DNA from: Amycolatopsis sp. 195334CR
GTDB taxonomy: Bacteria > Actinomycetota > Actinomycetes > Mycobacteriales > Pseudonocardiaceae
Assembly (NCBI RefSeq): GCF_017309385.1
Contig: NZ_JAFJMJ010000001.1
Location: 1 to 64,000, forward strand
Direction: 5' to 3'
DNA length: 64,000 nt
In this document: positions 1-8,292 of the stretch, in pieces
Layout: each line of letters starts with the position of its first letter
Numbering within the stretch: the first letter of the stretch is position 1
Translations under genes and position numbers: made by a program
The notes under the pieces: model-generated
What the model was told of the DNA's origin: nothing
Databases searched by the model: none
Seen by the model: the letters and a program-made list of their open reading frames with translations, nothing else

Positions 1-38
1 GCCGAACAGGCCCTGAAAAGGGGGGTCCCTTAACTGGA

Positions 39-935
39 TCATGCCTGGTAGAAGGCGGTGAGCGCGCGGTTGAGGGGCTCGGCGGGCCAGAGCGGCAGCG
101 AGTGGTGCGTCGCCTCGGGAAGGGTCAGCACCTCCAGCGAACCGACCGCGGCGCGCGCGTTCGCCTCCACCCGCCGCACGTCGTGCGCCCGGCTCTTCCC
201 GGCGAGCACCAGCAACACCGGCATCGACAACGCGACCGACGACGGCCGCCTGCCCGCGACCACCTTCGTCGACGGGAACTCCGCGCCCAGCGACACCAGG
301 TCGAGCCACTCCGGGTCGACCGGCGCCCCGCCCAGCTCCCACTCGAGGAAGGCGCGCTCGCGCTTGGCCGACGGCCGCAGCAGTGACGGCAGCGCGCGCA
401 GCAGGTAGCCCGGCCGGAACCCGGCGAAGCACTGCGTCGGGTCGAGCAGCGCCAGCTTCCCCACGCGCGCGGGTGCCCGCAGCGCGTACGAGAGCGCGAG
501 CCAGCCGCCGTAGGAGTGCCCGCACACCCCCGCGCCGGTGAGCCGGAAGTGGCGGAACAGCGAGTCCAGCCAGTCGAGCAGGTCACCGGGACGGCGGAAC
601 GGTCGTCCATTGTGGATGCTCCGACCAGGGCCGCCGAGCTGGTCGAACGCGTAGACCCGGTGCTCCCGGCTCAGCTCGGCGACGTTCCCCAGCCACGCCG
701 CCGAGGTCGCACCCCCGCCGTGCAGCAACACCAGCGGGGCGCCGTCCGCCGGACCGCACACCTGCACGCGGGTGACCCCGAACTCCGACTCCACGTCCAC
801 CCGGCGGACCGCGACCGGCCAACGCCCCAGAACCGCGTCGTACGCGGCGAGGAATTCCTCCACCCGACCATCATGCCCGCGAACTCGAGCCCTGGTCAGG
901 GCCCACTCGGCGGAGACCTGTTTCACATCCTGCAA
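39..935 (-). CDS. Alpha/beta-fold hydrolase
   Basis: A 298-residue alpha/beta hydrolase, probably a cytoplasmic esterase/lipase-type enzyme of unknown substrate. Visible features are the oxyanion-hole loop LLHGGG near residue 71, the nucleophile elbow GHSYGG with Ser141, and a late histidine in ATHHSLP near residue 277, so the catalytic machinery looks complete. The start at 935 is TTG without a clear Shine-Dalgarno sequence; GTG codons a little downstream (for example at 926) are alternatives. The gene diverges from a TetR regulator, with a perfect inverted repeat between them, so it is probably that regulator's target. The family is certain, the physiological role is not. Confidence 0.85.
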   Translation of the reverse strand: MQDVKQVSAEWALTRARVRGHDGRVEEFLAAYDAVLGRWPVAVRRVDVESEFGVTRVQVCGPADGAPLVLLHGGGATSAAWLGNVAELSREHRVYAFDQLGGPGRSIHNGRPFRRPGDLLDWLDSLFRHFRLTGAGVCGHSYGGWLALSYALRAPARVGKLALLDPTQCFAGFRPGYLLRALPSLLRPSAKRERAFLEWELGGAPVDPEWLDLVSLGAEFPSTKVVAGRRPSSVALSMPVLLVLAGKSRAHDVRRVEANARAAVGSLEVLTLPEATHHSLPLWPAEPLNRALTAFYQA

Positions 936-936
936 C

Positions 937-953
937 TTTGCAGGCTCTGCAAA
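937..953. promoter_or_regulatory. Candidate TetR operator (perfect inverted repeat)
   Basis: TTTGCAG-GCT-CTGCAAA is a perfect 7-bp inverted repeat with a 3-bp spacer. It sits in the 38-bp gap between the divergent hydrolase and TetR genes and touches the hydrolase start. Its position and symmetry fit autoregulation by the adjacent TetR protein; binding is inferred. Confidence 0.6.
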
Positions 954-973
954 ATTCTTGCTACCTTGGTCGC

Positions 974-1591
974 ATGAACCAGCCCACCGGCCTGCGTGAG
1001 CGCAAGAAGCACGCCACGCACCGCACCCTGGCCGCCGCCGCGGTCCGGCTCGCCGCCGCGCACGGGCTCGACCACGTCACCGTCGAGGACATCGCGGGGG
1101 AAGCCGGGGTCTCGCCGCGGACCTTCTTCAACTACTTCGCGTCCAAGGAGGACGCGGTGCTGATGCCCTACCCGGACACCGAGGAGCGCACCCGCCGCTC
1201 GGTGGAGCGGTTCCTGGCCATGCCCGCCCACCTGTCCGCGCTGGCGGCGCTGGTCACGGCGATCCGCCCGGACATCGAGCTGGTCGAGGCCGACCGCGAG
1301 GAGTGGCTGGCGCGGATGTCGGTGATCGAGGCCAACCCGGCGCTGGTCTCGCGGGTGATGGCGTCGCAGGCCGACTCCAACCGGGCGCTGGTCGCCGCGA
1401 TCGCCGAGCGCACCGGGCAGGACGCCGAGAAGGACCTGTTCCCCAGCCTGCTCTTCGGCGCGGTGGCCAACGCCATGCAGGTCTCGGTGCGCCGCTGGCA
1501 CGCCGTCGGCGGCGAGGAGCCGCTCACCGAGTTCATCGACCAGGCCTGCGCGGTGCTCACCGCCGGGCTGCCGGATCCCGGCAAGCACTGA
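974..1591 (+). CDS. TetR/AcrR family transcriptional regulator
   Basis: A 205-residue one-component repressor. The N-terminal helix-turn-helix is visible at about residues 30-55 (TVEDIAGEAGVSPRTFFNYF), followed by an alpha-helical ligand-binding domain. The ATG at 974 is preferred over an in-frame start at 938, because the latter would place a non-conserved dozen residues in front of the TetR domain and overlap the operator. A drug-exporter gene of the MFS family follows 47 bp downstream on the same strand, and a hydrolase is divergent, so the likely role is control of both. The ligand is unknown. Confidence 0.9.
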   Translation: MNQPTGLRERKKHATHRTLAAAAVRLAAAHGLDHVTVEDIAGEAGVSPRTFFNYFASKEDAVLMPYPDTEERTRRSVERFLAMPAHLSALAALVTAIRPDIELVEADREEWLARMSVIEANPALVSRVMASQADSNRALVAAIAERTGQDAEKDLFPSLLFGAVANAMQVSVRRWHAVGGEEPLTEFIDQACAVLTAGLPDPGKH

Positions 1592-1638
1592 TTTCCCGTC
1601 CGCGAGGACGGCCGTAAGCACCGAACCAAGGGGGTTTT

Positions 1639-3210
1639 GTGTCTGTAACCGCTGAGCCGGTGGAGTCGGACTCCATGGGCAGAAAGCAGGTCCTGGAGGC
1701 GTTCTCCGGGCTGCTGATGGGCATGTTCGTCGCCATCCTGGCGTCGACGGTGGTGGCCAACGCGCTGCCGAAGATCGTTTCCGAACTCGGCGGCTCCCAG
1801 TCGTCGTACACCTGGGTGGTCACCACCGAGCTGCTCGCGATGACCGCGACCGTTCCGCTGTGGGGCAAGCTCGCCGACCTGTACAACAAGAAGCTGCTCG
1901 TCCAGCTCTCCCTCGCGCTGTTCGTGCTGGGTTCGCTGGTCGCCGGGTTCTCGCAGAGCATCGAGGTGCTGATCGCGAGCCGGATCGCGCAGGGCATCGG
2001 GGCCGGTGGCCTGACCGCGCTGGCGCCGATCATCCTCGCGCTCATCGTCTCGCCGCGTGAGCTGGGCAAGTACTCGGGCATCTTCGGCGCGGTGTTCGCC
2101 GTGGGCACGGTGGCCGGGCCGCTGATCGGCGGCGTGCTGGTGGACACCTCGTGGCTGGGCTGGCGCTGGTGCTTCTTCCTCGGGGTGCCGCTGGCGATCG
2201 CGGCGATCCTGCTGCTGCAGCGCACGCTGAACCTGCCGACCGTGCGCAAGGAAGTCAAGATCGACTACCTGGGCGCGGCGCTGATCATGTCCGGGGTGTC
2301 CGTGCTGCTGGTGTGGACTTCGCTGGCGGGCAACCAGTTCGACTGGTGGTCGGGCTGGACGGTGGCGATGGTCGGCGGTGGCCTGGCGATCCTGGCGGCG
2401 GCGGTCTTCGTCGAGTCGAAGGTGCCCGAGCCGATCGTGCCGCTGAGCCTGTTCCGCAACCGGACGGTGGCGCTCACCACCACGGCCAGCTTCCTGGTCG
2501 GCATGGCGATGTTCGCCGGCACGGTGTTCCTGTCGCAGTACTTCCAGCTGTCGCTGGGCAAAACGCCGACCGAGGCCGGGCTGATGAGCCTGCCGCTGAT
2601 CTTCGGCCTGCTCATCTCGTCGACCGTGTCCGGTCAGCTGATCAGCCGGACCGGGGTGTGGAAGCGGTACGTGCTCACCGGTGGTGTGCTGATGGTGGCC
2701 GGGCTGCTGCTGCTCGGCACGATCGGCGCGGGCACCTCGGTGCTCCTGCTCAGCGTGTACATGCTGGTGCTCGGCGCCGGGCTCGGCATGTTGATGCAGA
2801 ACCTGGTGCTGGTGGCGCAGAACGACGTGCCCGCGCACGAACTCGGCACGGCCACCTCCACGCTGTCGTTCTTCCGCAGCCTTGGCGGCTCGATCGGGGT
2901 CAGCGCGCTGGGCGCGGTGCTGGCGAACCGGGTGACCACGCTCACCGCGGAGGGCCTCGGCCCGATGGCGGCGGGCGCGGGCTCCGGTGAGGGCGGCGGG
3001 CACGGTTCGGTGCCGGACCTGTCCACCCTGCCCGAGCCGATCGCCGCGGTGATCCGGGACGCGTACGGCGCGGCCACCAGCGAGATCTTCCTGATCGGCG
3101 CGCCGATCGCGGTGCTCGCGGTGCTGGTCACCGTGTTCATCAAGCAGATCCCGCTGAAGACCGAAAGCGGCGCGCAGCGCCTCGCGGCCGAGGACGCGGT
3201 CGCCCATTAA
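1639..3210 (+). CDS. MFS transporter, DHA2 (EmrB/QacA) drug-efflux type
   Basis: A 523-residue inner-membrane proton antiporter of the 14-transmembrane DHA2 family. Supporting features are the length, the long run of hydrophobic helices, a WGKLADLYNKK loop 2-3 motif and a GPLIGGVLVD motif C typical of drug exporters. The GTG start at 1639 follows an AAGGGGG ribosome-binding site at 1628-1634. It lies 47 bp after the TetR gene and only 9 bp before the next hydrolase gene, suggesting one transcript. Export of a toxic compound sensed by the TetR protein is the expected role; the substrate cannot be told. Confidence 0.9.
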   Translation: MSVTAEPVESDSMGRKQVLEAFSGLLMGMFVAILASTVVANALPKIVSELGGSQSSYTWVVTTELLAMTATVPLWGKLADLYNKKLLVQLSLALFVLGSLVAGFSQSIEVLIASRIAQGIGAGGLTALAPIILALIVSPRELGKYSGIFGAVFAVGTVAGPLIGGVLVDTSWLGWRWCFFLGVPLAIAAILLLQRTLNLPTVRKEVKIDYLGAALIMSGVSVLLVWTSLAGNQFDWWSGWTVAMVGGGLAILAAAVFVESKVPEPIVPLSLFRNRTVALTTTASFLVGMAMFAGTVFLSQYFQLSLGKTPTEAGLMSLPLIFGLLISSTVSGQLISRTGVWKRYVLTGGVLMVAGLLLLGTIGAGTSVLLLSVYMLVLGAGLGMLMQNLVLVAQNDVPAHELGTATSTLSFFRSLGGSIGVSALGAVLANRVTTLTAEGLGPMAAGAGSGEGGGHGSVPDLSTLPEPIAAVIRDAYGAATSEIFLIGAPIAVLAVLVTVFIKQIPLKTESGAQRLAAEDAVAH

Positions 3211-3219
3211 GGTGCGGCT

Positions 3220-4053
3220 GTGACCGAACAGTTCAGCATCGAGACCCCGGCCGGATCCTTCGACGCGATCGCGGCCGGGCCGCCCGATGGCCGTCCGGTC
3301 CTGCTGCTGCACGGGTTCCCCGAGGCGTCGCTCACCTGGGAGCACCAGGTGGGCGCGCTCGGGGCGGCCGGTTTCCGCGCGGTGGCGCCGGACCAGCGCG
3401 GCTACTCCCCCGGCGTCCGGCCGGAGCAGGCCAGCGAGTACTCGATCGACGACCTGGTCGGCGACGTGCTGGCGATGGCGGAAGCGCTGGGCTGGCGCCG
3501 GTTCGACCTGGTCGGGCACGACTGGGGTGCGGCCGTCGCGTGGTGGACCGCCGACGCCCATCCGGACCGCCTCCGCACGCTGAGCGCGGTCTCCACCCCG
3601 CATCCCGCCGCGCTGGCGGCCGCCATGAAGACCGATGAGGACCAGCACCTGCGCTCGGCGTACATGACCGAATGGCGGCAGACCCGCGTCACCGAGCGCC
3701 GGATGCTGGACAACAACGCCGAGGCGTTGCGCCGGATGTTCGAGTGGAAGGTGCCGCCGAGCCGGGTCGAGGAGTACGTCCAGCGGCTGTCCGAACCGGG
3801 CGCGCTGACCGCCGCGCTGAACTGGTACCGCGCCGGCCGTCCCGGCGGGAAGATCGGCAAGATCAGCGTTCCGACGCTCTACGTGTGGAGCACCGAGGAC
3901 GTGGCGTTCGGCTCGACGGCCGCGCTGGACACGGAGAACTGGGTCAGCGCGGCCTACCGCTTCGAAATGTTCGAGGACGTTTCGCACTGGGTGCCCGAAG
4001 AGGCGCCGGAGGCGCTCGCCACCGTCCTGCTTGAACACCTTTCCGCGCATTAG
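3220..4053 (+). CDS. Alpha/beta hydrolase, epoxide-hydrolase-like
   Basis: A 277-residue alpha/beta hydrolase of the epoxide hydrolase/haloalkane dehalogenase branch. The HGFPEASLTW oxyanion segment (from residue 31) and the nucleophile elbow GHDWGAAVAW carry Asp101 in the place where serine hydrolases have Ser, which is the signature of this branch. The catalytic His is in the SHWVPEEAP segment near the C-terminus. The GTG start at 3220 lies 9 bp after the transporter stop, so it is probably co-transcribed with the efflux gene. Substrate unknown. Confidence 0.85.
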   Translation: MTEQFSIETPAGSFDAIAAGPPDGRPVLLLHGFPEASLTWEHQVGALGAAGFRAVAPDQRGYSPGVRPEQASEYSIDDLVGDVLAMAEALGWRRFDLVGHDWGAAVAWWTADAHPDRLRTLSAVSTPHPAALAAAMKTDEDQHLRSAYMTEWRQTRVTERRMLDNNAEALRRMFEWKVPPSRVEEYVQRLSEPGALTAALNWYRAGRPGGKIGKISVPTLYVWSTEDVAFGSTAALDTENWVSAAYRFEMFEDVSHWVPEEAPEALATVLLEHLSAH

Positions 4054-4063
4054 GCTCGCGCCC

Positions 4064-4546
4064 ATGCGACTCATCGTGATGCGGCACGCGAAATCCGCTT
4101 GGCCCGACGGGATCGCGGACTTCGACCGCCCGCTGGCCGAACGCGGGCTGCGCGACGCGCCCGCCGCCGGCCGCTGGATCCGGGAGAACGGCCCGGCGCC
4201 CGAGGTGGTGGTGTGCTCCCCGGCCGTCCGGGCCCGCACCACCGCGGACCTGGTCACCACCGAACTCGCCGCGCAGCCGGAGACGCGGCACGACGAACGC
4301 CTCTACGGCGAACCGGTCGAGACCGTGGTCGAGGTGATCCGCGACCTCCCCGCCGTCGAGACGGTGCTGCTCGTCGGCCACAACCCGATCCTCGAGGACC
4401 TGGTGGCGTTGCTCACCGGCGTCACCGTCGAGATGAAGACCTCGACCGTCGCGGTGCTGACCGGCGACCGCCCGTGGGCCGAGGCCGGTTCCGGCTGGGC
4501 GAAGCTGGACACGGTCACCACCCCGCGCGGGGTCAGCCCAGCGTGA
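4064..4546 (+). CDS. SixA-type histidine phosphatase
   Basis: A 160-residue protein of the phosphoglycerate-mutase-like (histidine phosphatase) superfamily, SixA subgroup. The RHAKS motif at residues 8-12 carries the phospho-acceptor histidine, and a second histidine appears in LLVGHNPILEDL. SixA proteins remove phosphate from phosphohistidine; actinobacterial targets are not defined. ATG 4064 is chosen over an in-frame ATG at 4031 because the conserved beta-strand MRLIVMRH begins there and the upstream start would overlap the previous gene. The 3' end overlaps the convergent transporter gene by 14 bp. Confidence 0.85.
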   Translation: MRLIVMRHAKSAWPDGIADFDRPLAERGLRDAPAAGRWIRENGPAPEVVVCSPAVRARTTADLVTTELAAQPETRHDERLYGEPVETVVEVIRDLPAVETVLLVGHNPILEDLVALLTGVTVEMKTSTVAVLTGDRPWAEAGSGWAKLDTVTTPRGVSPA

Positions 4547-5357
4547 TCAGCGCGATCGCGGCGACGGCACCGAGCAGTCCCGCGGTCTGCGTCCGGTTGA
4601 CGCGCTCGCCGAGGAAAACCATCGCCAGCACCACCGGAATGGCCGGGTAGAGCGCGGACAGCACGGTCGCCATCGCGACGAGTTGCTGTTGCGTGGCGTA
4701 CCAGTAGAGCAGGAGTGCGACGCTGCCGAGCACGCCCGCGGCACCGGCGAGCAGCGCCGGCCGGGGCAGCATCCGCAGGGTGTGGCCCGTGCCGAGCAGC
4801 AGGACCGCGATCACCACGACCGAGCTGATCCGGCTGACCGCGATCGGCCACAGCCCGGCGTCCGCCGGTACCCGCGCCATCGCCAGGAACTGCACGGCGA
4901 AGCCGATTCCCGCGATGACCGCGTCGAGGAACCCCGGCGGAATCCCCCGTTCCGCCGGTCCGGTGCGGGAAACCAGCCACACCGCGACGAGCGCGCAGAC
5001 GACGCCCGCCCCGGCCGTCAGCGAGAACCGTTCGCCGAGCAGGACCACGCCCGCGAGCACCGGGATGGCGACCGCGCCGAGGTCGCTGATCGGTACCACC
5101 ACGCTCATCGCGCCGCGTCCGATCGCGCGGTACAGGAAAGCGACGCCGACGCCGGTACCGATCCCGGAGAGCGCGCCCCAGCCGAGCCCGTCGCCGCTCC
5201 CGCCCGCGAAGAAGGCGACCGGGACGGCCACCGCGGTGCCGCCGAGCTGGGCGTGGAGCGAGACGGTCATGCCCGGTTTCGTTCGCGAGAGCAGGCCGTT
5301 CGCGAAATGCGTGATGCCGAAGCAGAGCGCGGAGGTCAGCGCGAGCAGTTCACCCAC
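4533..5357 (-). CDS. EamA-type DMT superfamily transporter
   Basis: A 274-residue polytopic membrane protein with about ten predicted transmembrane helices in two repeated halves, as in the drug/metabolite transporter (EamA) family. Substrates of this family range from amino acids to drugs and are not deducible here. The GTG start overlaps the end of the upstream MarR gene by 8 bp, so the two are translationally coupled and the MarR protein is the likely regulator of the transporter. The 3' end overlaps the sixA-like gene on the other strand. Confidence 0.85.
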   Translation of the reverse strand: MGELLALTSALCFGITHFANGLLSRTKPGMTVSLHAQLGGTAVAVPVAFFAGGSGDGLGWGALSGIGTGVGVAFLYRAIGRGAMSVVVPISDLGAVAIPVLAGVVLLGERFSLTAGAGVVCALVAVWLVSRTGPAERGIPPGFLDAVIAGIGFAVQFLAMARVPADAGLWPIAVSRISSVVVIAVLLLGTGHTLRMLPRPALLAGAAGVLGSVALLLYWYATQQQLVAMATVLSALYPAIPVVLAMVFLGERVNRTQTAGLLGAVAAIALITLG

Positions 5358-5856
5358 GGCGGCGGCACTCCTCCCCCACCGGACACCGCGCGCACACCTG
5401 CCGATCGCACAGGCGGCACAGCACGTACTCGGAGCTGCGGTGTTCGACGAGCCCGGCGAGCAGTACCTCCAGCGCGGGCGCGAACGCTTGCACCTGCTCG
5501 TCGGTCAGCGGTTCGAGCAAGTCCAGCAGGACGCGGCTGCGGGCTTCGAGCAGTTCTTCCGCCCGGGCGCGGCCGGTCGCGGTCAGCGTCAGGCGGACGC
5601 CCCTGCCACCGGGGTGGTGCCGCTCGACCAGCCCGGCGGCGAGCAGCGTGTCGAGCATGCGGGCGGCGGCGGGCTGGCTGAGGCCGATGCGCGCGCCGAG
5701 TTCGGTGACGCCGATGCCGGGTTCGACCAGCAGCGTGGACAACGCGGCCGCGCCGCTCGCGCTCACCCCGGCCGCGCGGGCCGCTTCGCCGCTGACGCGT
5801 TCGGCCACGGCCAGTGCGCCGGCGCCGAGCAGATTGGCCACGCGGGATCTATTCAT
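5350..5856 (-). CDS. MarR family regulator with cysteine-rich C-terminal tail
   Basis: A 168-residue winged-helix MarR repressor: the DNA-binding segment is seen around residues 55-110 ([36 protein letters not shown]). The unusual part is the last 25 residues, where CRLC, CARC and a further Cys form a C-x2-C-x4-C-x2-C-x4-C array. Such a tail could bind a metal or act as a thiol switch, which is inference. It is coupled by an 8-bp overlap to a DMT transporter gene, and a near-perfect inverted repeat overlaps its own ATG. Confidence 0.88.
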   Translation of the reverse strand: MNRSRVANLLGAGALAVAERVSGEAARAAGVSASGAAALSTLLVEPGIGVTELGARIGLSQPAAARMLDTLLAAGLVERHHPGGRGVRLTLTATGRARAEELLEARSRVLLDLLEPLTDEQVQAFAPALEVLLAGLVEHRSSEYVLCRLCDRQVCARCPVGEECRRRG

Positions 5857-5868
5857 AACTCATGCATA
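5850..5868. promoter_or_regulatory. Candidate MarR operator
   Basis: TATTCAT-AACTC-ATGCATA is an inverted repeat with 7-bp arms, a 5-bp spacer and one mismatch. It covers the start codon of the MarR gene, a position that fits autorepression. Binding is inferred. Confidence 0.5.
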
Positions 5869-5901
5869 GGTCATGGTGAGCCGGCTCGCAACCCGGCGGC
5901 G

Positions 5902-5930
5902 TTGACTTAAACCTTCGTTCAACTTTTAGC
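5902..5930 (+). promoter_or_regulatory. Candidate sigma-70-type promoter for the NmrA-like gene
   Basis: TTGACT at 5902-5907, a 17-bp spacer and TTTAGC at 5925-5930 resemble -35 and -10 elements. They lie 35 bp upstream of the ATG at 5965. The -35 is good and the -10 is weak. Confidence 0.4.
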
Positions 5931-5964
5931 GTTGGCGGTAGTTGGCCCGACGAAAGGAAATCCC

Positions 5965-6765
5965 ATGTCGAAGACCGTGCTGGTGACCGGTGCCACCGGA
6001 AACGTCGGCGGTGCACTGCTGCCGCTGCTGCTCGCCGAGGGCGTGCGTGTCCGTGCGCTGGTGCGCAAGCCCGCTTCGCTGCCGGACGGGGTCGAGCAGG
6101 TCATCGGCGACCTGACCGACCCGGCGAGCATCGACACGACCGGCGTCGACGCCGTGTTCCTGGTGTGGCCGAGTTTCGACACCACGCTCGCGCCGGACGT
6201 GGTGTCACGGCTGGCCAAGCGGGTGGTCTACCTGTCGGCGGACGGCGTGCCGTTCCACGCCGAGGTGGAGCGGGCGATCGAGGCGGCGGTGCCGGAGTGG
6301 ACCTTCCTGCGGCCGTCGGGGTTCGCGGCGAACGCCCGGATCTGGACGGACCAGATCCTCGCCGGTGATGTGGTGCGCTGGCCGTTCGCCGAGGCCAGGC
6401 GGTCGCTGATCCACGAGCACGACATCGCCGCGGTGGCCGCCCGCGCCCTGCTCGACGACGGGCACGCGGGGCAGGTGTACTCCTTCACCGGGCCGGAATC
6501 GATCACGCAGGCGGAACAGGTCCGGTTGATCGGGGAGGCGCTGGGCCGCCCGTTGCGCTTCGAAGAACTGCCGGTCGATGCCGCGCGGGAGAAACTGCTG
6601 GCTTCCGGCTGGGACCCGGCCTTCGCCGACGGTGCTTTGGAGGCCTGGGCTGAGATGGTCACCAATCCGGAACCGGTGAACCAGGAAGTCGAACGGATCA
6701 CCGGGAAGGCGCCCTTGTCATTCCGCCAATGGGCCATCGACCGCGCGGACGCCTTCCGCGGATAA
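5965..6765 (+). CDS. NmrA-like NAD(P)-binding protein (atypical SDR)
   Basis: A 266-residue Rossmann-fold protein of the NmrA/atypical short-chain dehydrogenase group. The nucleotide-binding motif GATGNVGG begins at residue 8, and the rest matches the NAD(P)H-binding NmrA-like domain. The classical catalytic Tyr-x3-Lys is not evident, so it may be a redox sensor or an isomerase/reductase of unknown substrate. The ATG at 5965 has a GAAAGGAAA ribosome-binding site, which is why the in-frame start at 5932 is rejected. It is a single-gene transcript divergent from the MarR gene. Confidence 0.85.
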   Translation: MSKTVLVTGATGNVGGALLPLLLAEGVRVRALVRKPASLPDGVEQVIGDLTDPASIDTTGVDAVFLVWPSFDTTLAPDVVSRLAKRVVYLSADGVPFHAEVERAIEAAVPEWTFLRPSGFAANARIWTDQILAGDVVRWPFAEARRSLIHEHDIAAVAARALLDDGHAGQVYSFTGPESITQAEQVRLIGEALGRPLRFEELPVDAAREKLLASGWDPAFADGALEAWAEMVTNPEPVNQEVERITGKAPLSFRQWAIDRADAFRG

Positions 6766-6805
6766 ACGAGGGCACCGGGAGCGTGCCGAAGGCAACCGAA
6801 CAGAG

Positions 6806-6877
6806 TGGGCGCAGCAGGATTCGAACCTGCGACCGCTCGGGTGTAAACCGAGTGCTCTCCCGCTGAGCTATGCGCCC
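6806..6877 (-). tRNA. tRNA-Val (anticodon UAC)
   Basis: A full 72-nt cloverleaf is visible on the minus strand: a 7-bp acceptor stem GGGCGCA/TGCGCCC, a D-arm with GCTC/GAGC, an anticodon stem CTCGG/CCGAG around the loop TTTACAC (anticodon TAC, read as UAC, valine) and a T-arm GCAGG-TTCGAAT-CCTGC, followed by discriminator A. The 3' CCA is not encoded, as is usual in actinobacteria. Confidence 0.97.
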
Positions 6878-6926
6878 GGTCGGCGGCACCCCGCCGCGAA
6901 GCACGGGGTGCCGCCGGAAGCCTGTG

Positions 6927-7388
6927 TCAGGCCAGTTCCGCCACGGCCTTCTTCCACGCGCCCTGGTCGCGCGCCTCGCCGGGCTGGTTGATCTCGGCGA
7001 ACCGCACCACGCCGGTGCTGTCGATCAGGAAGGTACCGCGGTTGGCCAGGCCGGCCGCCTCGTTGAACACGCCATAGGTCTTGGCGACCTCACCGTGCGG
7101 CCAGAAGTCCGACAGCAGCGGGAACTGGTAACCCTGCTGCTCGGCCCAGGCCTTGAGGGAGAACGGGGTGTCCACGGACACGCCGATCACCTGCACGCCC
7201 TTGCCGTCGTACTCGGCGAACTCGTCCCGGATCTGGCACAGCTCACCCTGGCAGATCCCGCTGAACGCGAACGGGTAGAAGACCAGCAGCACCGGCTTCT
7301 CCCCCTGGAACGACGACAGCGTGACCGCCTGCTTGTTGTAGTCGTTGAGCGTGAAGTCCGGGGCCTTCGAACCGACCTCGACCGCCAT
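6927..7388 (-). CDS. AhpE-like peroxiredoxin
   Basis: A 153-residue thioredoxin-fold peroxidase, the same length as mycobacterial AhpE and in the same gene context (next to a DUF3052 gene near aceE). The peroxidatic Cys46 is in the FAFSGICQGEL motif. A second cysteine at residue 51 gives a C-x4-C spacing like that of PrxQ enzymes, whereas M. tuberculosis AhpE has Asp there and works as a one-Cys enzyme. The ATG at 7388 follows a GAGGAAG ribosome-binding site; an in-frame start at 7406 is less well placed. It is cytosolic and reduces peroxides and peroxynitrite in known relatives. Confidence 0.92.
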   Translation of the reverse strand: MAVEVGSKAPDFTLNDYNKQAVTLSSFQGEKPVLLVFYPFAFSGICQGELCQIRDEFAEYDGKGVQVIGVSVDTPFSLKAWAEQQGYQFPLLSDFWPHGEVAKTYGVFNEAAGLANRGTFLIDSTGVVRFAEINQPGEARDQGAWKKAVAELA

Positions 7389-7481
7389 ACCAGCTTCCTC
7401 TCCCACTGCTCGACAAATACCGGCACCTGCCGCCGCAACCCTATCGTGCGAACGGCCGGGCCGGCGGGGGCACCGGCGGGG

Positions 7482-7898
7482 CTACTTGGACCGCGGTACC
7501 AGGCGGGTACCCGACCAGCCGGGGCCGACGCTGATGTTGGAGGTCTGCGACAGCCCCACCGCGGGCACCACCTCGGCGACCTCGCTGGGTTCGACGTGGC
7601 CGGGCTGACCGGTCTTCGGCGTCAGCACCCAGATCACCCCGTCATCGCTCAGCGGCTGCCTGACCTCGATCAACGTGTCGCCGAGGTCACCGTCGTCCTC
7701 GCGCCACCACAGCAGCACCACATCGATGACCTCCTGGGCGTCCTCGTCGAGGATCTCCCCGCCGATCTGCTCCTCGATCGCCGCACGAAGGTCGTCGTCG
7801 ACGTCCTCGTCCCAGCCGATCTCCTGGACCACCATGTCCGGCTTGACCCCAAGCCTCTCGGCGACGCTGTTCTGCCCAGCGTCTCCCGCGGCGACCAC
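7482..7898 (-). CDS. DUF3052 family protein
   Basis: A 138-residue acidic soluble protein of the conserved actinobacterial DUF3052 family, whose function is unknown to me. The sequence has an N-terminal helix-rich part with a long Asp/Glu-rich stretch (DEDVDDDLRAAIEEQ) and a conserved GVIWVLTPKTG strand. The GTG at 7898 has a GGAGGAG ribosome-binding site 7-8 bases upstream. Gene order with the AhpE-like peroxiredoxin and with aceE on the other side matches mycobacteria, so this is an ancestral arrangement. Confidence 0.88.
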   Translation of the reverse strand: MVAAGDAGQNSVAERLGVKPDMVVQEIGWDEDVDDDLRAAIEEQIGGEILDEDAQEVIDVVLLWWREDDGDLGDTLIEVRQPLSDDGVIWVLTPKTGQPGHVEPSEVAEVVPAVGLSQTSNISVGPGWSGTRLVPRSK

Positions 7899-8292
7899 GA
7901 CTCAACTCCTCCAGCTAGCTTCTCGTCCGGCCGGTTCCGGCCGCACGTCCGACATGAATGGGGTTAGCGAACACTGGCGAGGCTGTCCGCGCAACCGTCC
8001 ACACCGGATCTTCGCTCAACTCGTGCCCCAGCGTACGGCCGTCAAGCCCCCGCGCGGGGCCACCGTAGGGCGCCGCGCCCGCACGCGCTCGACCGGGCTG
8101 CCCTAGGGTGGGTAACAGTCGCGCGCGCGATACACCCGCAGGCCGGAGGCGCCGGGAACGGGTCCGCGGACGTTACCGCTCAGTAGCAGTGACGCGAGCA
8201 GCGCGAGCGACGACGATGGCACCAGCGGCGGAACCAAGACGCGCCGGCCATGGACTAGGCAACAGCGGAAACAAGTACGGCGAGGAGAACCC
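7899..8292. other. Intergenic region between DUF3052 and aceE
   Basis: A 394-bp divergent promoter region with no gene. It holds the ribosome-binding site of each flanking gene, an alternating CG run near 8118-8129 and a TAGGGT hexamer at 8104-8109 that could be a -10 for aceE. I find no convincing -35 and no perfect palindrome. Confidence 0.6.

Noticed and set aside
1168..4260. A 1030-residue open frame on the minus strand opposite the TetR, MFS and hydrolase genes
   Set aside because: It lies antisense to well-supported genes, is Arg/His/Gln-rich low-complexity sequence and has no recognisable domain. Such frames are an artefact of very high G+C codon bias.
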